A stretch of DNA of 15,987 nucleotides from an uncultured Oscillospiraceae bacterium (GCA_934561335.1 CAKTGD010000017.1:1-15987), one strand, 5' to 3'; shown: positions 6,899-14,749, counted from the stretch's first letter. The notes: generated by a model not told the origin, from the letters alone. Numbers and translations: made by a program.

Positions 6899-8407
6899 TC
6901 ATTTCTGCGCACCGTCGTTTGCGTTCGGTTCGGTCGGAGGCGTTTTTGCGTTGAAGCCCATAATATCGTCGTCGCTCGGCTTTTCAAGTTCCTTGATGGC
7001 TTTCCTCGCCTGTTCCTCTGTTTCCCCGTACCACTTAACGCGGTATTCCCATGCCGCCATAAGGTTGTCGCGCACGTCGTCCCTGTCGTTCATTCGCTCT
7101 GTCTCGGTATCCTCAATTACCGAGTCGTCCCAAGAAGCGGAATACGCCCATTTACCGGGCGGACAGATTCCGTAGAGTGTGAGCATGGCGTCAATGGCGT
7201 GTGCGAGGCTGTGCAATGCCGCGTCGAGTGATTCCTGTATCTTGTGCACGGTGTCGTATGTGCGGTGCTTCTGCTGGCGAATTTCCGTCGCTGTGCGCGT
7301 ATCTTTTTCGGGGTCGGAAAATGTGCCTCTTGCGAGCGCCGCGTCGTCCTCAACGATTTTAAGAGCCGTCTGTAGACCGTTCGTGTAGGACGCATCCCGC
7401 AATGTCGGAGCGAACACATCCAACAGCTTGTTCCCGGATGCCGTAACAGGGACGCCGTTCGTTCGGAAGAGTCTTTCTTTGCTTTTCGGAATTATCGGTT
7501 TTCCGTTCTTGTCAACTCCGAGTGCGTCTTCTGAAATATCGACCGCCATTTCGCCGCCCTCGTATTCCCATATCAGTCGTTGATACTGCTTGTCTGCCGC
7601 AATGATGTTGTCTATGGCTCTGTGGTACACCGAAACACCGAGGGGAGAGGTCTGGTCAACCGTGTTTCCGAGCGGAATACCAAAATACGCAAACAGTGGG
7701 TGATGCACGTCCTCCATCTCGACGACCGGCTGAATATTTTTCCAGTCATCAACCTCTGTTATCGGGCATGGATTTCCGAGTGCGTCTGCACTCTGCGACT
7801 TATAGCAGATGTTTGTGACTTTGTATTTTTCAACTCCGTCCCACTCGTGCTGTTCGACACGGAAATACCAAAATTCGCCCTGTTTCTTTTGGTCGAGGAA
7901 GAACCCCGACTGAATCTCCTGCGCCGCCGTAAAAGCGGTAGGATAGAACCGGCTCGCGTTGAAAACGCTGACCGCGATTTCGTTGTTGCCGTTGATATAC
8001 GGTTTGAAGCAAATACCGCCAAAAGCACAGGCGTATTCTGTGTACACAGACAGCCTCGTTCTTACTGGCTTCAATACCTTGTCGATGTACTGCCACCGTT
8101 CAAGTATCTTTCCTGCTTCGGTGTTTTGCCCCGCGCCGTCCATCGGCTTTGTCGGCTTCACAATGCCGTCCGCCGCATTCGTTTCCTCTGACGGCTGTAT
8201 GCGGATTACCACTTCGTTTGTAACCTTTGTGGCAATCTCTGCGGCAATCTTACCGGGCAAATTGAGCCAATCGGGATTTTCCGGCGTTCTCCACGAAACA
8301 TCGCCGCGATACATCCGCTCCCAATACTCAATTGCCCGCACCATGTCATCGGAGACAATGGCGTTTCTACGGATTTCTTTTGCTCCGCTACTAATGAGAG
8401 ATAGCAT
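6899..8407 (-). CDS. Portal protein (SPP1 Gp6-like)
   Basis: A 502-residue portal of the SPP1 Gp6 type (PF05133), forming the ring through which DNA is packaged and ejected. I choose the ATG at 8407-8405 (MLSLISSGAKEIRR) because AAAGGA lies about seven bases upstream; the longer open frame overlaps the terminase gene in another frame with no ribosome site. The N-terminal region has AIEYWERMYRGDVSW and LPGKIAAEIATKVTNEVVI, the middle VFNASRFYPTAFTAAQEIQ and PLFAYFGIPLGNTVDQTSPLG with VSVYHRAIDNIIAADKQY, which is a strong portal signature. The C-terminal region includes FSDPEKDTRTATEIRQQKHR and helical crown sequence. It lies 25 bases after the large terminase gene. Confidence 0.92.
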   Translation of the reverse strand: MLSLISSGAKEIRRNAIVSDDMVRAIEYWERMYRGDVSWRTPENPDWLNLPGKIAAEIATKVTNEVVIRIQPSEETNAADGIVKPTKPMDGAGQNTEAGKILERWQYIDKVLKPVRTRLSVYTEYACAFGGICFKPYINGNNEIAVSVFNASRFYPTAFTAAQEIQSGFFLDQKKQGEFWYFRVEQHEWDGVEKYKVTNICYKSQSADALGNPCPITEVDDWKNIQPVVEMEDVHHPLFAYFGIPLGNTVDQTSPLGVSVYHRAIDNIIAADKQYQRLIWEYEGGEMAVDISEDALGVDKNGKPIIPKSKERLFRTNGVPVTASGNKLLDVFAPTLRDASYTNGLQTALKIVEDDAALARGTFSDPEKDTRTATEIRQQKHRTYDTVHKIQESLDAALHSLAHAIDAMLTLYGICPPGKWAYSASWDDSVIEDTETERMNDRDDVRDNLMAAWEYRVKWYGETEEQARKAIKELEKPSDDDIMGFNAKTPPTEPNANDGAQK

Positions 8408-8432
8408 TTGCGCGTTCCTTTCTGCGAAATAT

Positions 8433-9671
8433 TCAGGTGATGAGTCTGTTTGCGTCCTGCTCAATCGAGTATTCAAAGGCATCGAGCGTGTCAATGTCCG
8501 TTGTCCCGTCGTCAAGACGCACATCTTCTGTTTTTATCTTTGAGTCCCACAGCGCCTCGCGGTGCGCTTTCGCCAGCGTCTCCGCATCCTCCGTCCATCC
8601 GTATCGTTCGGTATTCATGAGGCGCACGGTGAGTCTGATTCTACCGTTTATGCTTGTTTTTGCCGCGTATGTCACACGGCTCGGCATCGACTCTCTTGCG
8701 TAAGCCCTCTTGATGCCGCGTATCAGGATAGGTTCTGCGGAATCGCAGTACACATTGTCCGCTCTGCCGTACTTTGCGATAACCCTCCTACCAAACTCCA
8801 CAGCAAGCTCATCAAGCTTTTCGGGGTCGATGTCGCCTTTGTGGTACTCTGATGCAAGACCGATGATTTTACGGTAGCCATCGACGAATCCAGAGGCAAC
8901 GAACGCCGTACCGGAACCGTTTCCACCAAAGTCAATGCCGATGTTTACCTTTGTGAGCCGCGCTTTCGGAACGGCTTCCGGCGGGACAAAGAATTTTTTC
9001 GGGTCATTTGCAAACACCCGATAAATAATGCCCTCCGCCGCGACCCATCTGCCGAGTATGTATCGGTCAAAATAGACTGTTCCTGCGTACTCTCTTTCGA
9101 GGTTTTCGACGAAAGAATGGGCAAGGAACGGGTTATCGTAAATCTGGTATGCCTGTTGATATATATCTGCGTCGGAATCGAGAAAATTTTTTAGCCAATG
9201 GGTGGGACCCTCTGGGTTGCAAGTGCCGTCAAATGTACTGTTCGGCTTATCAAGACGGGATTTCAGCATGTTGAACACTTCTTCGTTCCATGTTGCTACC
9301 TCATCGCCGTAACAGTATTCGATGCCGCTCCCTCGCAAACGGTCAACCGCCGTTTTCTTGTCTGCGCCGAAAGCAAAGCATTTTCGCCCGAACAGGCGTA
9401 TCGTGTTACTGCTTCCGCGCACCTTGCCAACCAGCGTATCGCCAAACATACTCCGCATCGGCTCAAAGATGTTTCTTTCGAGCGTCCCCTGCGTGTTCCC
9501 GATAAGAACGATAAGCCCGTTTCCGGTGCAGTTTCGTATGCGCTTCGGAATCACATAGTAGTCCATATAGGTCTTTCCGCTTCTGGTCGCGCCTGTCTTG
9601 AAATTCCATCTGTGCGTCGCGTTTTGGAAGAACTCCCATTGCATCGGGGAAAAGAAATTGTTAGAATCCAC
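8433..9671 (-). CDS. terL: Terminase large subunit (PBSX/Terminase_3-type)
   Basis: A 412-residue packaging motor with ATPase and nuclease parts. The start is a GTG at 9671-9669 (read as MDSNNFFSPMQWEFFQNATH), seven bases after GGGGAGG and overlapping the small terminase stop by 11 bases. Walker A is GATRSGKT (27-34). A Walker B-like IEYCYGDE (117-124) places D123 and E124 at the catalytic site. The nuclease half shows three acidic positions expected for an RNase H fold: D247 in NIGIDFGGNGSG, D310 in YCDSAEP, and D397 in DTLDAFEYS. Length and motif order match PBSX-like terminases. It works with the small subunit just upstream to cut and pump DNA into the portal encoded next. Confidence 0.95.
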   Translation of the reverse strand: MDSNNFFSPMQWEFFQNATHRWNFKTGATRSGKTYMDYYVIPKRIRNCTGNGLIVLIGNTQGTLERNIFEPMRSMFGDTLVGKVRGSSNTIRLFGRKCFAFGADKKTAVDRLRGSGIEYCYGDEVATWNEEVFNMLKSRLDKPNSTFDGTCNPEGPTHWLKNFLDSDADIYQQAYQIYDNPFLAHSFVENLEREYAGTVYFDRYILGRWVAAEGIIYRVFANDPKKFFVPPEAVPKARLTKVNIGIDFGGNGSGTAFVASGFVDGYRKIIGLASEYHKGDIDPEKLDELAVEFGRRVIAKYGRADNVYCDSAEPILIRGIKRAYARESMPSRVTYAAKTSINGRIRLTVRLMNTERYGWTEDAETLAKAHREALWDSKIKTEDVRLDDGTTDIDTLDAFEYSIEQDANRLIT

Positions 9672-10173
9672 TCTTTATCCTCCCCAAAATGTCGTCGAGC
9701 TTTGCGAGGGCTTCGTCCTCTGCGCCATCCCTCTCTGCGGGTGCGTGCGCCGAAAACTCTGCCGCCGCCATTTCCTCCTCGTATTTCATTCCGTCCGTCA
9801 CCATTCGGATGGCATTCTTCGCGGAAATATCTTCTGCCTTGATTTTTTCAAGGGCTTTCAGACCTTTTGTCTGCAAAAGTTGCCCGATTTTAATGTGCCT
9901 TGCCCGCATCTCTGCAAGCTGTGTTGTGGCTTTTCGCAGGGCGATAGCGTCCACATGCTTCTCGTACTCACGGACGCGGCGTTGCCACTCGTGCCGGCTA
10001 CTCCAACGCTCCATCAACGCTTTGGATTTGCCCAACCTCCGCCCGACCTCGGCAAGACTGCGCTCGTCTTGGTTCATGTCCCGATACAAAGAGAAGGCTT
10101 CATATGCTTCCGGTGACTCGTTATCGAGTCTTTCCCAAGCATATTCCGCAAAATTATCCGCCCGCTTTCCCAT
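9661..10173 (-). CDS. terS: Terminase small subunit
   Basis: A 170-residue protein directly upstream of the large terminase. I choose the ATG at 10173-10171 (MGKRADNFAEYAWERLDNES) because a GGAGAGGAGG stretch lies just before it; an extension to 10257 would run far into the previous gene. The region SPEAYEAFSLYRDMNQDERS (20-39) and a helix-turn-helix AEVGRRLGKSKALMERWSSR (41-60) with HEWQRRVREYE match small terminases that recognise the packaging site. A long helical segment follows, and the C-terminus KLDDILGRIKSGF is probably the contact with the large subunit. It overlaps the upstream radical SAM gene by 20 bases, which ties the accessory cassette to packaging expression. Confidence 0.88.
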   Translation of the reverse strand: MGKRADNFAEYAWERLDNESPEAYEAFSLYRDMNQDERSLAEVGRRLGKSKALMERWSSRHEWQRRVREYEKHVDAIALRKATTQLAEMRARHIKIGQLLQTKGLKALEKIKAEDISAKNAIRMVTDGMKYEEEMAAAEFSAHAPAERDGAEDEALAKLDDILGRIKSGF

Positions 10174-11464
10174 CAGCCTCCTCTCCTCTCTTTTTTGCAT
10201 ATCGGTAAATGATGTCGCCGTTTTCGTCTCTGCCGTCAGGAACGAGGATTCCGCCATATTCTTTGTACGGTGAGTTTCCGCTGTTCGGGTTGTTCCAGTT
10301 GTTCCGCAAATACTGCGCCATCGTCAGGTCGTATCGCATCGCTATCGCTTTGTTGCTTCCGGTGTTATAGCCCGCCGCGTCGCACCATTGGAAGCCGAAA
10401 TATTTCTGAATCTCCGGCATAATGTCGGAGAACCTTACATAGCCCTTTTCCCGCGCTATGATAATTGCGTTTCCGATGTTTCCGGTCTGGCTCACATTCC
10501 ATTCCGGCGGAACCCCGCAACAGTTGCAAGCGTCGTTACACTCTCTGCAGAATGCGTCGCTTACATGGAACCTCATTCCGAGAGAGTGCGCATAGTCCCG
10601 CATTGCGTGAATTATCGGCGCTTTGATGCTTCTGTTCAGCCGTTTGTATCCGTGCTGTTTGCTCTGTTGCATATAGAACGCATGAATGTCAAAACCGGCA
10701 ACAGCAGACATATCCGCGTATCTCTTTTTCAGGCGTTCATCAGCCCGCGCCTCCATACAGAAAAACTCCGTTGTTATGCTGTCCGCCCCCGCTTCGTGTC
10801 CGAGGCGAATGAGAGTTTTCCAATCTTCCGAAACGCCGATTATGTACGGCCGCAGTCGGAGTGTCACATGCTGTCCCTGCGCCGCCAGTCTGCGAATTGC
10901 GTCCAGACGTGCCTGCGGCGATGCAACGCCTTTTTCTACCCGGCGCGCTTTTTCTGCGTCCGCCGTGATAATGGAGATTTTGACGTGCCAATTGTGGGTG
11001 TGTCTGCGGAACAGTTCCATGTACCGTTCGTCCTCCGTCCACCATGCGGCTTTTGTGGAGAACGACAGCGGATAGTCGATTTTATCGAAATATTTGAGCA
11101 GTTCGAGCGTGAGTCCAAACCGCCGTTCATACTCGTCAAATTCGTCCGCAAGCCCGCCCCATTGCATTATGCGTCTCGCCTGAATGTACGGGAAGAATTG
11201 CGCCTCGGATTTGCTGACTGCGGAAATGTCGTTTCGGAACGCGCTTTCAAAAAGGTTAATCACCTTTTTGGGGTTTACGCACCGCACATTGCCGTCTGTG
11301 TAGCCGGTGAGTTTGTGGCTTTTCTGGAAGAACGAAAAGCAATACAGGCAGTTGTATGCGCACTTGCTGTATGTATCCATCGTCATGGGCATTGAGCAAT
11401 CCGGTATCTCCATTGTCCAGCGCGGGCTTCCGTAGTCCATTTTCAGTTCTTGCTTGTGTTCCAT
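10154..11464 (-). CDS. Radical SAM enzyme, SplB-like, with extra C-terminal cysteine cluster
   Basis: A 436-residue radical SAM protein. The start is ATG at 11464-11462, six bases after AGGGG. The cluster motif CAYNCLYC (C35, C39, C42) is the CxxxCxxC that holds a 4Fe-4S cluster and splits SAM into a deoxyadenosyl radical. The layout (TYSKCAYNCLYCF, then SFSTKAAWW, HVKISIITADAEKARRVEKG, TLRLRPYIIGVSEDW) resembles the SplB/COG1533 group, which includes enzymes acting on thymine lesions in DNA. A second cysteine group C306, C309, C313, C315 and C316 (FCRECNDACNCCG) could hold an auxiliary cluster or zinc. The protein follows ParB-like copy 2 after 10 bases and overlaps terS. A role on nucleic acid is inferred from the cassette; the substrate is unknown. 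Confidence 0.85.
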   Translation of the reverse strand: MEHKQELKMDYGSPRWTMEIPDCSMPMTMDTYSKCAYNCLYCFSFFQKSHKLTGYTDGNVRCVNPKKVINLFESAFRNDISAVSKSEAQFFPYIQARRIMQWGGLADEFDEYERRFGLTLELLKYFDKIDYPLSFSTKAAWWTEDERYMELFRRHTHNWHVKISIITADAEKARRVEKGVASPQARLDAIRRLAAQGQHVTLRLRPYIIGVSEDWKTLIRLGHEAGADSITTEFFCMEARADERLKKRYADMSAVAGFDIHAFYMQQSKQHGYKRLNRSIKAPIIHAMRDYAHSLGMRFHVSDAFCRECNDACNCCGVPPEWNVSQTGNIGNAIIIAREKGYVRFSDIMPEIQKYFGFQWCDAAGYNTGSNKAIAMRYDLTMAQYLRNNWNNPNSGNSPYKEYGGILVPDGRDENGDIIYRYAKKRGEEADGKAGG

Positions 11465-11474
11465 CCCGCGCCCC

Positions 11475-12071
11475 TCATTCCATCCTGATTACAGTGGTTT
11501 TCTTGCCCTCTTTCACGGCTTTTTTATATCCGCGCGCCTTTGCCCATTCCTGCGCGTAGAAATTGTTTTTGAAAACCAGCGAAACGATATAAGAGGTGCC
11601 GGGCGCGGCTTCGTATTCGTCGTCCGCTCCGTCGCTTTCAAAAGAAGAAAAGTCGAAATCATCCTCCACATCGTCATTTTTGGCGAGCATCAGCGTAAGC
11701 TCTTGCGCGTCAAAGCCGGAGAGCAGTGCCGTGTCCGCTTCAAAATGCGAAAGAATCTCTTCAAGCTTCGTGTGATCCCATTCGCCTTTGATTTTGTTCA
11801 GCGCAATGTTGAGTTGCTTTTCCTCTTTATCGTCCAAATCGACGACCGACACCAGCGTGTCCGTCTTTCCCATAGATTTCAGGACGGCGAGCTTCTGGTG
11901 TCCTCCGACGATGTTTCCGGTTCTCTCGTTCCAGACAATCGGCTCAACATCGCCAAATGTCTCAATCGAACGTTTGAGTTTCTCAAATTCCGCGTCGCCG
12001 GGCTTGAGCGCGACTCTCGGATTGTACGCCGCTTCTTTGAGTTTTTCAAGTTCAATTCGACGCAGTTCCAT
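11475..12071 (-). CDS. ParB-like (ParB/Srx fold) protein, copy 2
   Basis: A 198-residue protein with an N-terminal ParB/sulfiredoxin-type domain. It has AAYNPR (14-19), SIETFGDVEPIVWN (35-48) and the box GGHQKLAVLKSMG (56-68), where H58 aligns with the His of GHxR-type motifs, but with Lys in place of Arg. LNIALNKIKGEWDHTKLEE (87-105) and LLSGFDAQEL follow. An acidic linker (about 131-156) leads to a small C-terminal domain (SYIVSLVFKNNFYAQEWAKA, ending TTVIRME), shared with the next gene upstream. No ParA gene or typical ParB DNA-binding helix set is seen, so a partition role is unlikely. ParB-fold enzymes include nucleases and kinases; here a DNA-modification role is inferred. It overlaps copy 1 by 20 bases. 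Confidence 0.85.
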   Translation of the reverse strand: MELRRIELEKLKEAAYNPRVALKPGDAEFEKLKRSIETFGDVEPIVWNERTGNIVGGHQKLAVLKSMGKTDTLVSVVDLDDKEEKQLNIALNKIKGEWDHTKLEEILSHFEADTALLSGFDAQELTLMLAKNDDVEDDFDFSSFESDGADDEYEAAPGTSYIVSLVFKNNFYAQEWAKARGYKKAVKEGKKTTVIRME

Positions 12072-12750
12072 ATTCCGTACCCTCCATTCTCACAATGATG
12101 TTCTGGCTTCGGTCAAACTTTCTGTCGATGCCCTGCGCCGCGATCCAGTTTTCCGCCGCTTCCTTGTCCGAAAACGACAAATAGATTGTGCAGGGTGTGG
12201 TATCGTCCTGCGGATTGATTTCGCCGTCAGACTCACCGACAGCTTCCGCGCCCTCGTAGTCTGCGTCCTCGTCGTACACCGGTCTTTCCTCGTCGCCGGT
12301 TTCCTCGTCGTCCGGCGCATATACAGCGTCGTCTGCGTCCGCGTTCATCTCAAAAATGCTCTGGAGTTCTGCGCTTGTGAAGCCCGTGACCGTCAATTCG
12401 TCCGCAGAAAACTCTTTGAGCAGAGATTCAAGTTTCCCCCATTCCCAATCGCCCTCAATGCGGTTCATGGCAATATTCAGGAGCTTTTCGTTTTCTTCGT
12501 CGAGGTCAACGACCATGACCTCTGTTTCCTGTACGCCCTTTTCAAGCAGGATTTTCAACCTCTGATGCCCACTGATAAGAACATTGTTTCGGCTGTTCAC
12601 CACAAGCGGTTTTACAAATCCCAGCTTGTCGATGCTGTCTTTGAGTCTGTCGTACTCAAAGTCGCCTTTCTGCAAATCCTGACGCGGGTTGTATTCTGCC
12701 GGAATGATGTCTTTCAGTTTCATCACCTTTGTCGGCATATCGTTTTTCAT
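12052..12750 (-). CDS. ParB-like (ParB/Srx fold) protein, copy 1
   Basis: A 232-residue paralogue of the gene that follows it. The ATG at 12750-12748 has GGAGG seven bases upstream. The ParB-like domain shows IPAEYNPR (16-23), SIDKLGFVKPLVVN (39-52) and ISGHQRLKILLEKG (59-72), with a complete GHQR box at 61-64. Then comes LNIAMNRIEGDWEWGKLE (91-108) and VTGFTSAEL. A long, very acidic linker (about 136-184, many Asp and Glu) separates it from a C-terminal domain (TIYLSFSDKEAAENWIAAQG, then NIIVRME) matching that of copy 2. The intact GHQR suggests this copy is the active one, with copy 2 a divergent partner. Exact activity (nuclease, kinase or other) cannot be read from the sequence. Confidence 0.87.
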   Translation of the reverse strand: MKNDMPTKVMKLKDIIPAEYNPRQDLQKGDFEYDRLKDSIDKLGFVKPLVVNSRNNVLISGHQRLKILLEKGVQETEVMVVDLDEENEKLLNIAMNRIEGDWEWGKLESLLKEFSADELTVTGFTSAELQSIFEMNADADDAVYAPDDEETGDEERPVYDEDADYEGAEAVGESDGEINPQDDTTPCTIYLSFSDKEAAENWIAAQGIDRKFDRSQNIIVRMEGTEYGTASN

Positions 12751-12765
12751 CTGTCATCCTCCGTT

Positions 12766-13725
12766 TTATTTTTTGCTCGCGGTTTTCTGCTTCATGTAGC
12801 CGACAAAATCCGCGATGCCCACAGACGCTTTTTTGTTTCCAGACACCTCGCAATACTTGCCATAGTCAATGTCCGAAAACCTGTATGAGCCATCCTCAAA
12901 GGTCTGTGTGATTTTGAGGTATGCTTTTCCCATCGGGTACATCTTCAACAGGTCGTATTCTTGCTGTGCAAGTCTCCTCCGATTTGAATCGTTACGGATA
13001 ACCGAGTTTACCGCGTCGTCCGTAAAGGCGTAGGCGAGGCAGGGAATCTGAAACAGGTTTCCGCCCTTTTTGCAAATTTCCGCAACGAACCCGACATCAT
13101 CCCCCGTTTCGTCAAATGCAAGATTTCTGCGGATTCCTTTGACGAGCAACGCTTTTGCCGAGATGAACATAACCTGTCTCGGTGTCGAACCCTTATTCAC
13201 GACATATGCCGTCTGTGATGCCGGGTAATTGCTTGCAAACCTGACACGGTGAAAATTTCCCATCACGCAGTCGTGTTTTTCAAAAGCCATGCGCGAGACT
13301 GCGCACCCGAAACGCAGTATTTTGGAATAGTCGGACTCCTCTTTTTTGGAAAGATGGTCGCCATCTGCGTCGTGCCAGACGAATTTGAGATCGGTTATGT
13401 CATCGTCGATGTCAATGAAATACGGCTTTCCGAGCGTTTCGGTGACATAATCAACAATGTACTGCCGCGTTCCTGCCAGTCCGTTGACCGGCGGGAGAAC
13501 GACAATATTGACCGTTTTGAAAGACTCCATATATGCCGCCGCCTGTTCTGCTCTGACAAATACATAGGTGTTCTTCTGTATCTCTGCGTCGCAGTTTTCG
13601 ATGATTTTCGAGAGTGTCGTGTTTGCCTTTCTGTCCCACCGTTTGTAAGACGGGATGCAAACAGGGAATAACGGGTATTTTACCGCCATCAGAGCTTCGA
13701 TTTGCTTTCTGCCGATGTCTTTCAT
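12766..13725 (-). CDS. GT-A-like glycosyltransferase, TET-associated (TAGT) type
   Basis: A 319-residue protein. The ATG at 13725-13723 overlaps the previous stop (ATGA) and follows AGGAGGGAG. The order of motifs fits a nucleotide-sugar-binding GT-A fold: FPVCIPSYKRWDRKANTTL (20-38), the strand YVFVRAEQAAAY, VVLPPVNGLAGTRQYIVDYV (75-94), and FIDIDDDI (103-110), whose Asp run is the expected metal- and sugar-nucleotide-binding site. FDETGDDVGFVAEI (204-217) resembles the later catalytic acidic segment. I recall this pattern from the TET/JBP-associated glycosyltransferases described in phage DNA-modification neighbourhoods, which attach sugars to modified bases in DNA. That family name is from memory. 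With radical SAM and ParB-like neighbours, DNA glycosylation is a reasonable inference; the sugar and base are unknown. Confidence 0.72.
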   Translation of the reverse strand: MKDIGRKQIEALMAVKYPLFPVCIPSYKRWDRKANTTLSKIIENCDAEIQKNTYVFVRAEQAAAYMESFKTVNIVVLPPVNGLAGTRQYIVDYVTETLGKPYFIDIDDDITDLKFVWHDADGDHLSKKEESDYSKILRFGCAVSRMAFEKHDCVMGNFHRVRFASNYPASQTAYVVNKGSTPRQVMFISAKALLVKGIRRNLAFDETGDDVGFVAEICKKGGNLFQIPCLAYAFTDDAVNSVIRNDSNRRRLAQQEYDLLKMYPMGKAYLKITQTFEDGSYRFSDIDYGKYCEVSGNKKASVGIADFVGYMKQKTASKK

Positions 13726-14684
13726 GTTTCCCACTCCCTCCTGATTGGCACGGCAAGCGGTTGCCGCCTTTCTTTTACGATTTGAGCGTCCGCTTCGGTC
13801 GGAAGTGGCATCGTCAATTTTCCGTTCGCGTCCGGCAAAAGCCCCGGACGAATCGGTTTGACATCGCAAATGTCGCACGGATGAAAACAGCGTTTCTTTT
13901 GCATGAGGAATTTTCTTGCCGCTTCGAGCCTTTCGTGCAGGAATGCCTGCCGGAGCGTCTGGCATTTCAGAATATTGCATACCGGGTATTCACCTCTGAA
14001 ATCGTTGCAACAAATGGCGATGTTTCCGTCCCAGCGGATAAGCAAATCACGGAAGATGATAGAACACATCCGGCTTTCCGGCTTTTTCAGCGGCTTCATT
14101 CCCGCACCGCAATGGTTGCACAGTTTTCTGGACAGTGTGTTGTCCTCAAACTCAATCGGCTTATTGATGCAAATGCGTCGCGCCTTGTAATCTTTCGGCG
14201 CATACATAGGCACTCCCGCGCCCTGTCTCACGCATTCAATTTCCAGTGCATATTTGGCAATCGCCGTCCCGATGCCTCGCGTGTCTGTGTATTCGTCAAT
14301 AATCAGGTCGTTTAATCCTGCGGCAAACAAATGCCTAAGCATCTCTGGCTTTCTCACCAACACCGTGCCGTTCGTGAGCAGATGAATGTTGTTCTTCGGG
14401 AGCATCGCCCGAATGTCCTGAACAATTTTGACAATGTTCGGGTGCAATGTCGGCTCTCCGTGTCCGGCGAGAACAATACGGCAATTCAAATTTGCCTCCC
14501 GCACCAGTTTGCAAATATGGTGTACCGTCATGAGGTCTGCCGTATGGATTTTGTGTTCCACACCCATGCTTCCGCAAAATGTGCATCGCCGGTTGCATCC
14601 CTGAACTGCCTCAATTTGGAGCGTATTCGGTTTATATCTCCAAGTCGTTGCGTCTGTTATCGGCTTCTTCTTATCGTCCTGCAT
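13722..14684 (-). CDS. Radical SAM enzyme with SPASM-like C-terminal domain
   Basis: A 320-residue radical SAM protein and first gene of the cassette. I choose ATG at 14684-14682 (MQDDKKKPITDATTWRYKPN) with GGAGGGG just upstream; the longer frame from a GTG at 14759 would start inside the leader hairpin and has no ribosome site. CNRRCTFC (C30, C34, C37) binds the SAM-cleaving cluster. GHGEPTLHP (74-82) is the GGEP-type SAM-binding loop, and LLTNGTVL (102-109) is another family feature. Cysteines C207, C225, C226, C236, C241, C266, C270 and C273 around LIRWDGNIAICCNDF match a SPASM-type domain holding extra Fe-S clusters. SPASM enzymes often modify peptides, yet no precursor peptide is evident; a DNA-base or cofactor substrate is possible. 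Confidence 0.85.
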   Translation of the reverse strand: MQDDKKKPITDATTWRYKPNTLQIEAVQGCNRRCTFCGSMGVEHKIHTADLMTVHHICKLVREANLNCRIVLAGHGEPTLHPNIVKIVQDIRAMLPKNNIHLLTNGTVLVRKPEMLRHLFAAGLNDLIIDEYTDTRGIGTAIAKYALEIECVRQGAGVPMYAPKDYKARRICINKPIEFEDNTLSRKLCNHCGAGMKPLKKPESRMCSIIFRDLLIRWDGNIAICCNDFRGEYPVCNILKCQTLRQAFLHERLEAARKFLMQKKRCFHPCDICDVKPIRPGLLPDANGKLTMPLPTEADAQIVKERRQPLAVPIRREWET

Positions 14685-14718
14685 GTCCCCTCCGCCGCAC
14701 AAAAACAGTATAAACAAA

Positions 14719-14749
14719 GGCACAGGAACGCTTTTCGGATTCCTGTGCC
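14719..14749 (-). promoter_or_regulatory. Perfect 10-bp hairpin in the leader of the late operon
   Basis: The arms ggcacaggaa (14719-14728) and ttcctgtgcc (14740-14749) are perfectly complementary around an 11-base loop. On the minus strand the hairpin begins about ten bases after the predicted start of transcription and is followed by CTTTGTTTATACTGTTTTT. It could be an intrinsic terminator/attenuator with a weak T-tract, an operator for a dimeric repressor, or an RNA-stabilising 5' structure. The pairing is certain; the role is not. Confidence 0.6.

Noticed and set aside
10388..11395. Plus-strand open frame (335 codons) opposite the SplB-like gene
   Set aside because: It mirrors a real radical SAM gene; the composition is unnatural (Arg, Val, Phe and Cys scattered) and no initiation signal is seen.
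11475..12750. ParB-like pair as a plasmid or prophage partition system
   Set aside because: No ParA, no parS-like palindrome cluster, and both proteins lack the central helix-turn-helix region of partition ParB.
11788..12888. Long plus-strand open frame (366 codons) opposite the ParB-like genes
   Set aside because: It is antisense to two well-supported overlapping genes, has no recognisable motifs or ribosome site, and has the Ser/Arg/Phe-rich composition of a reverse-strand shadow.
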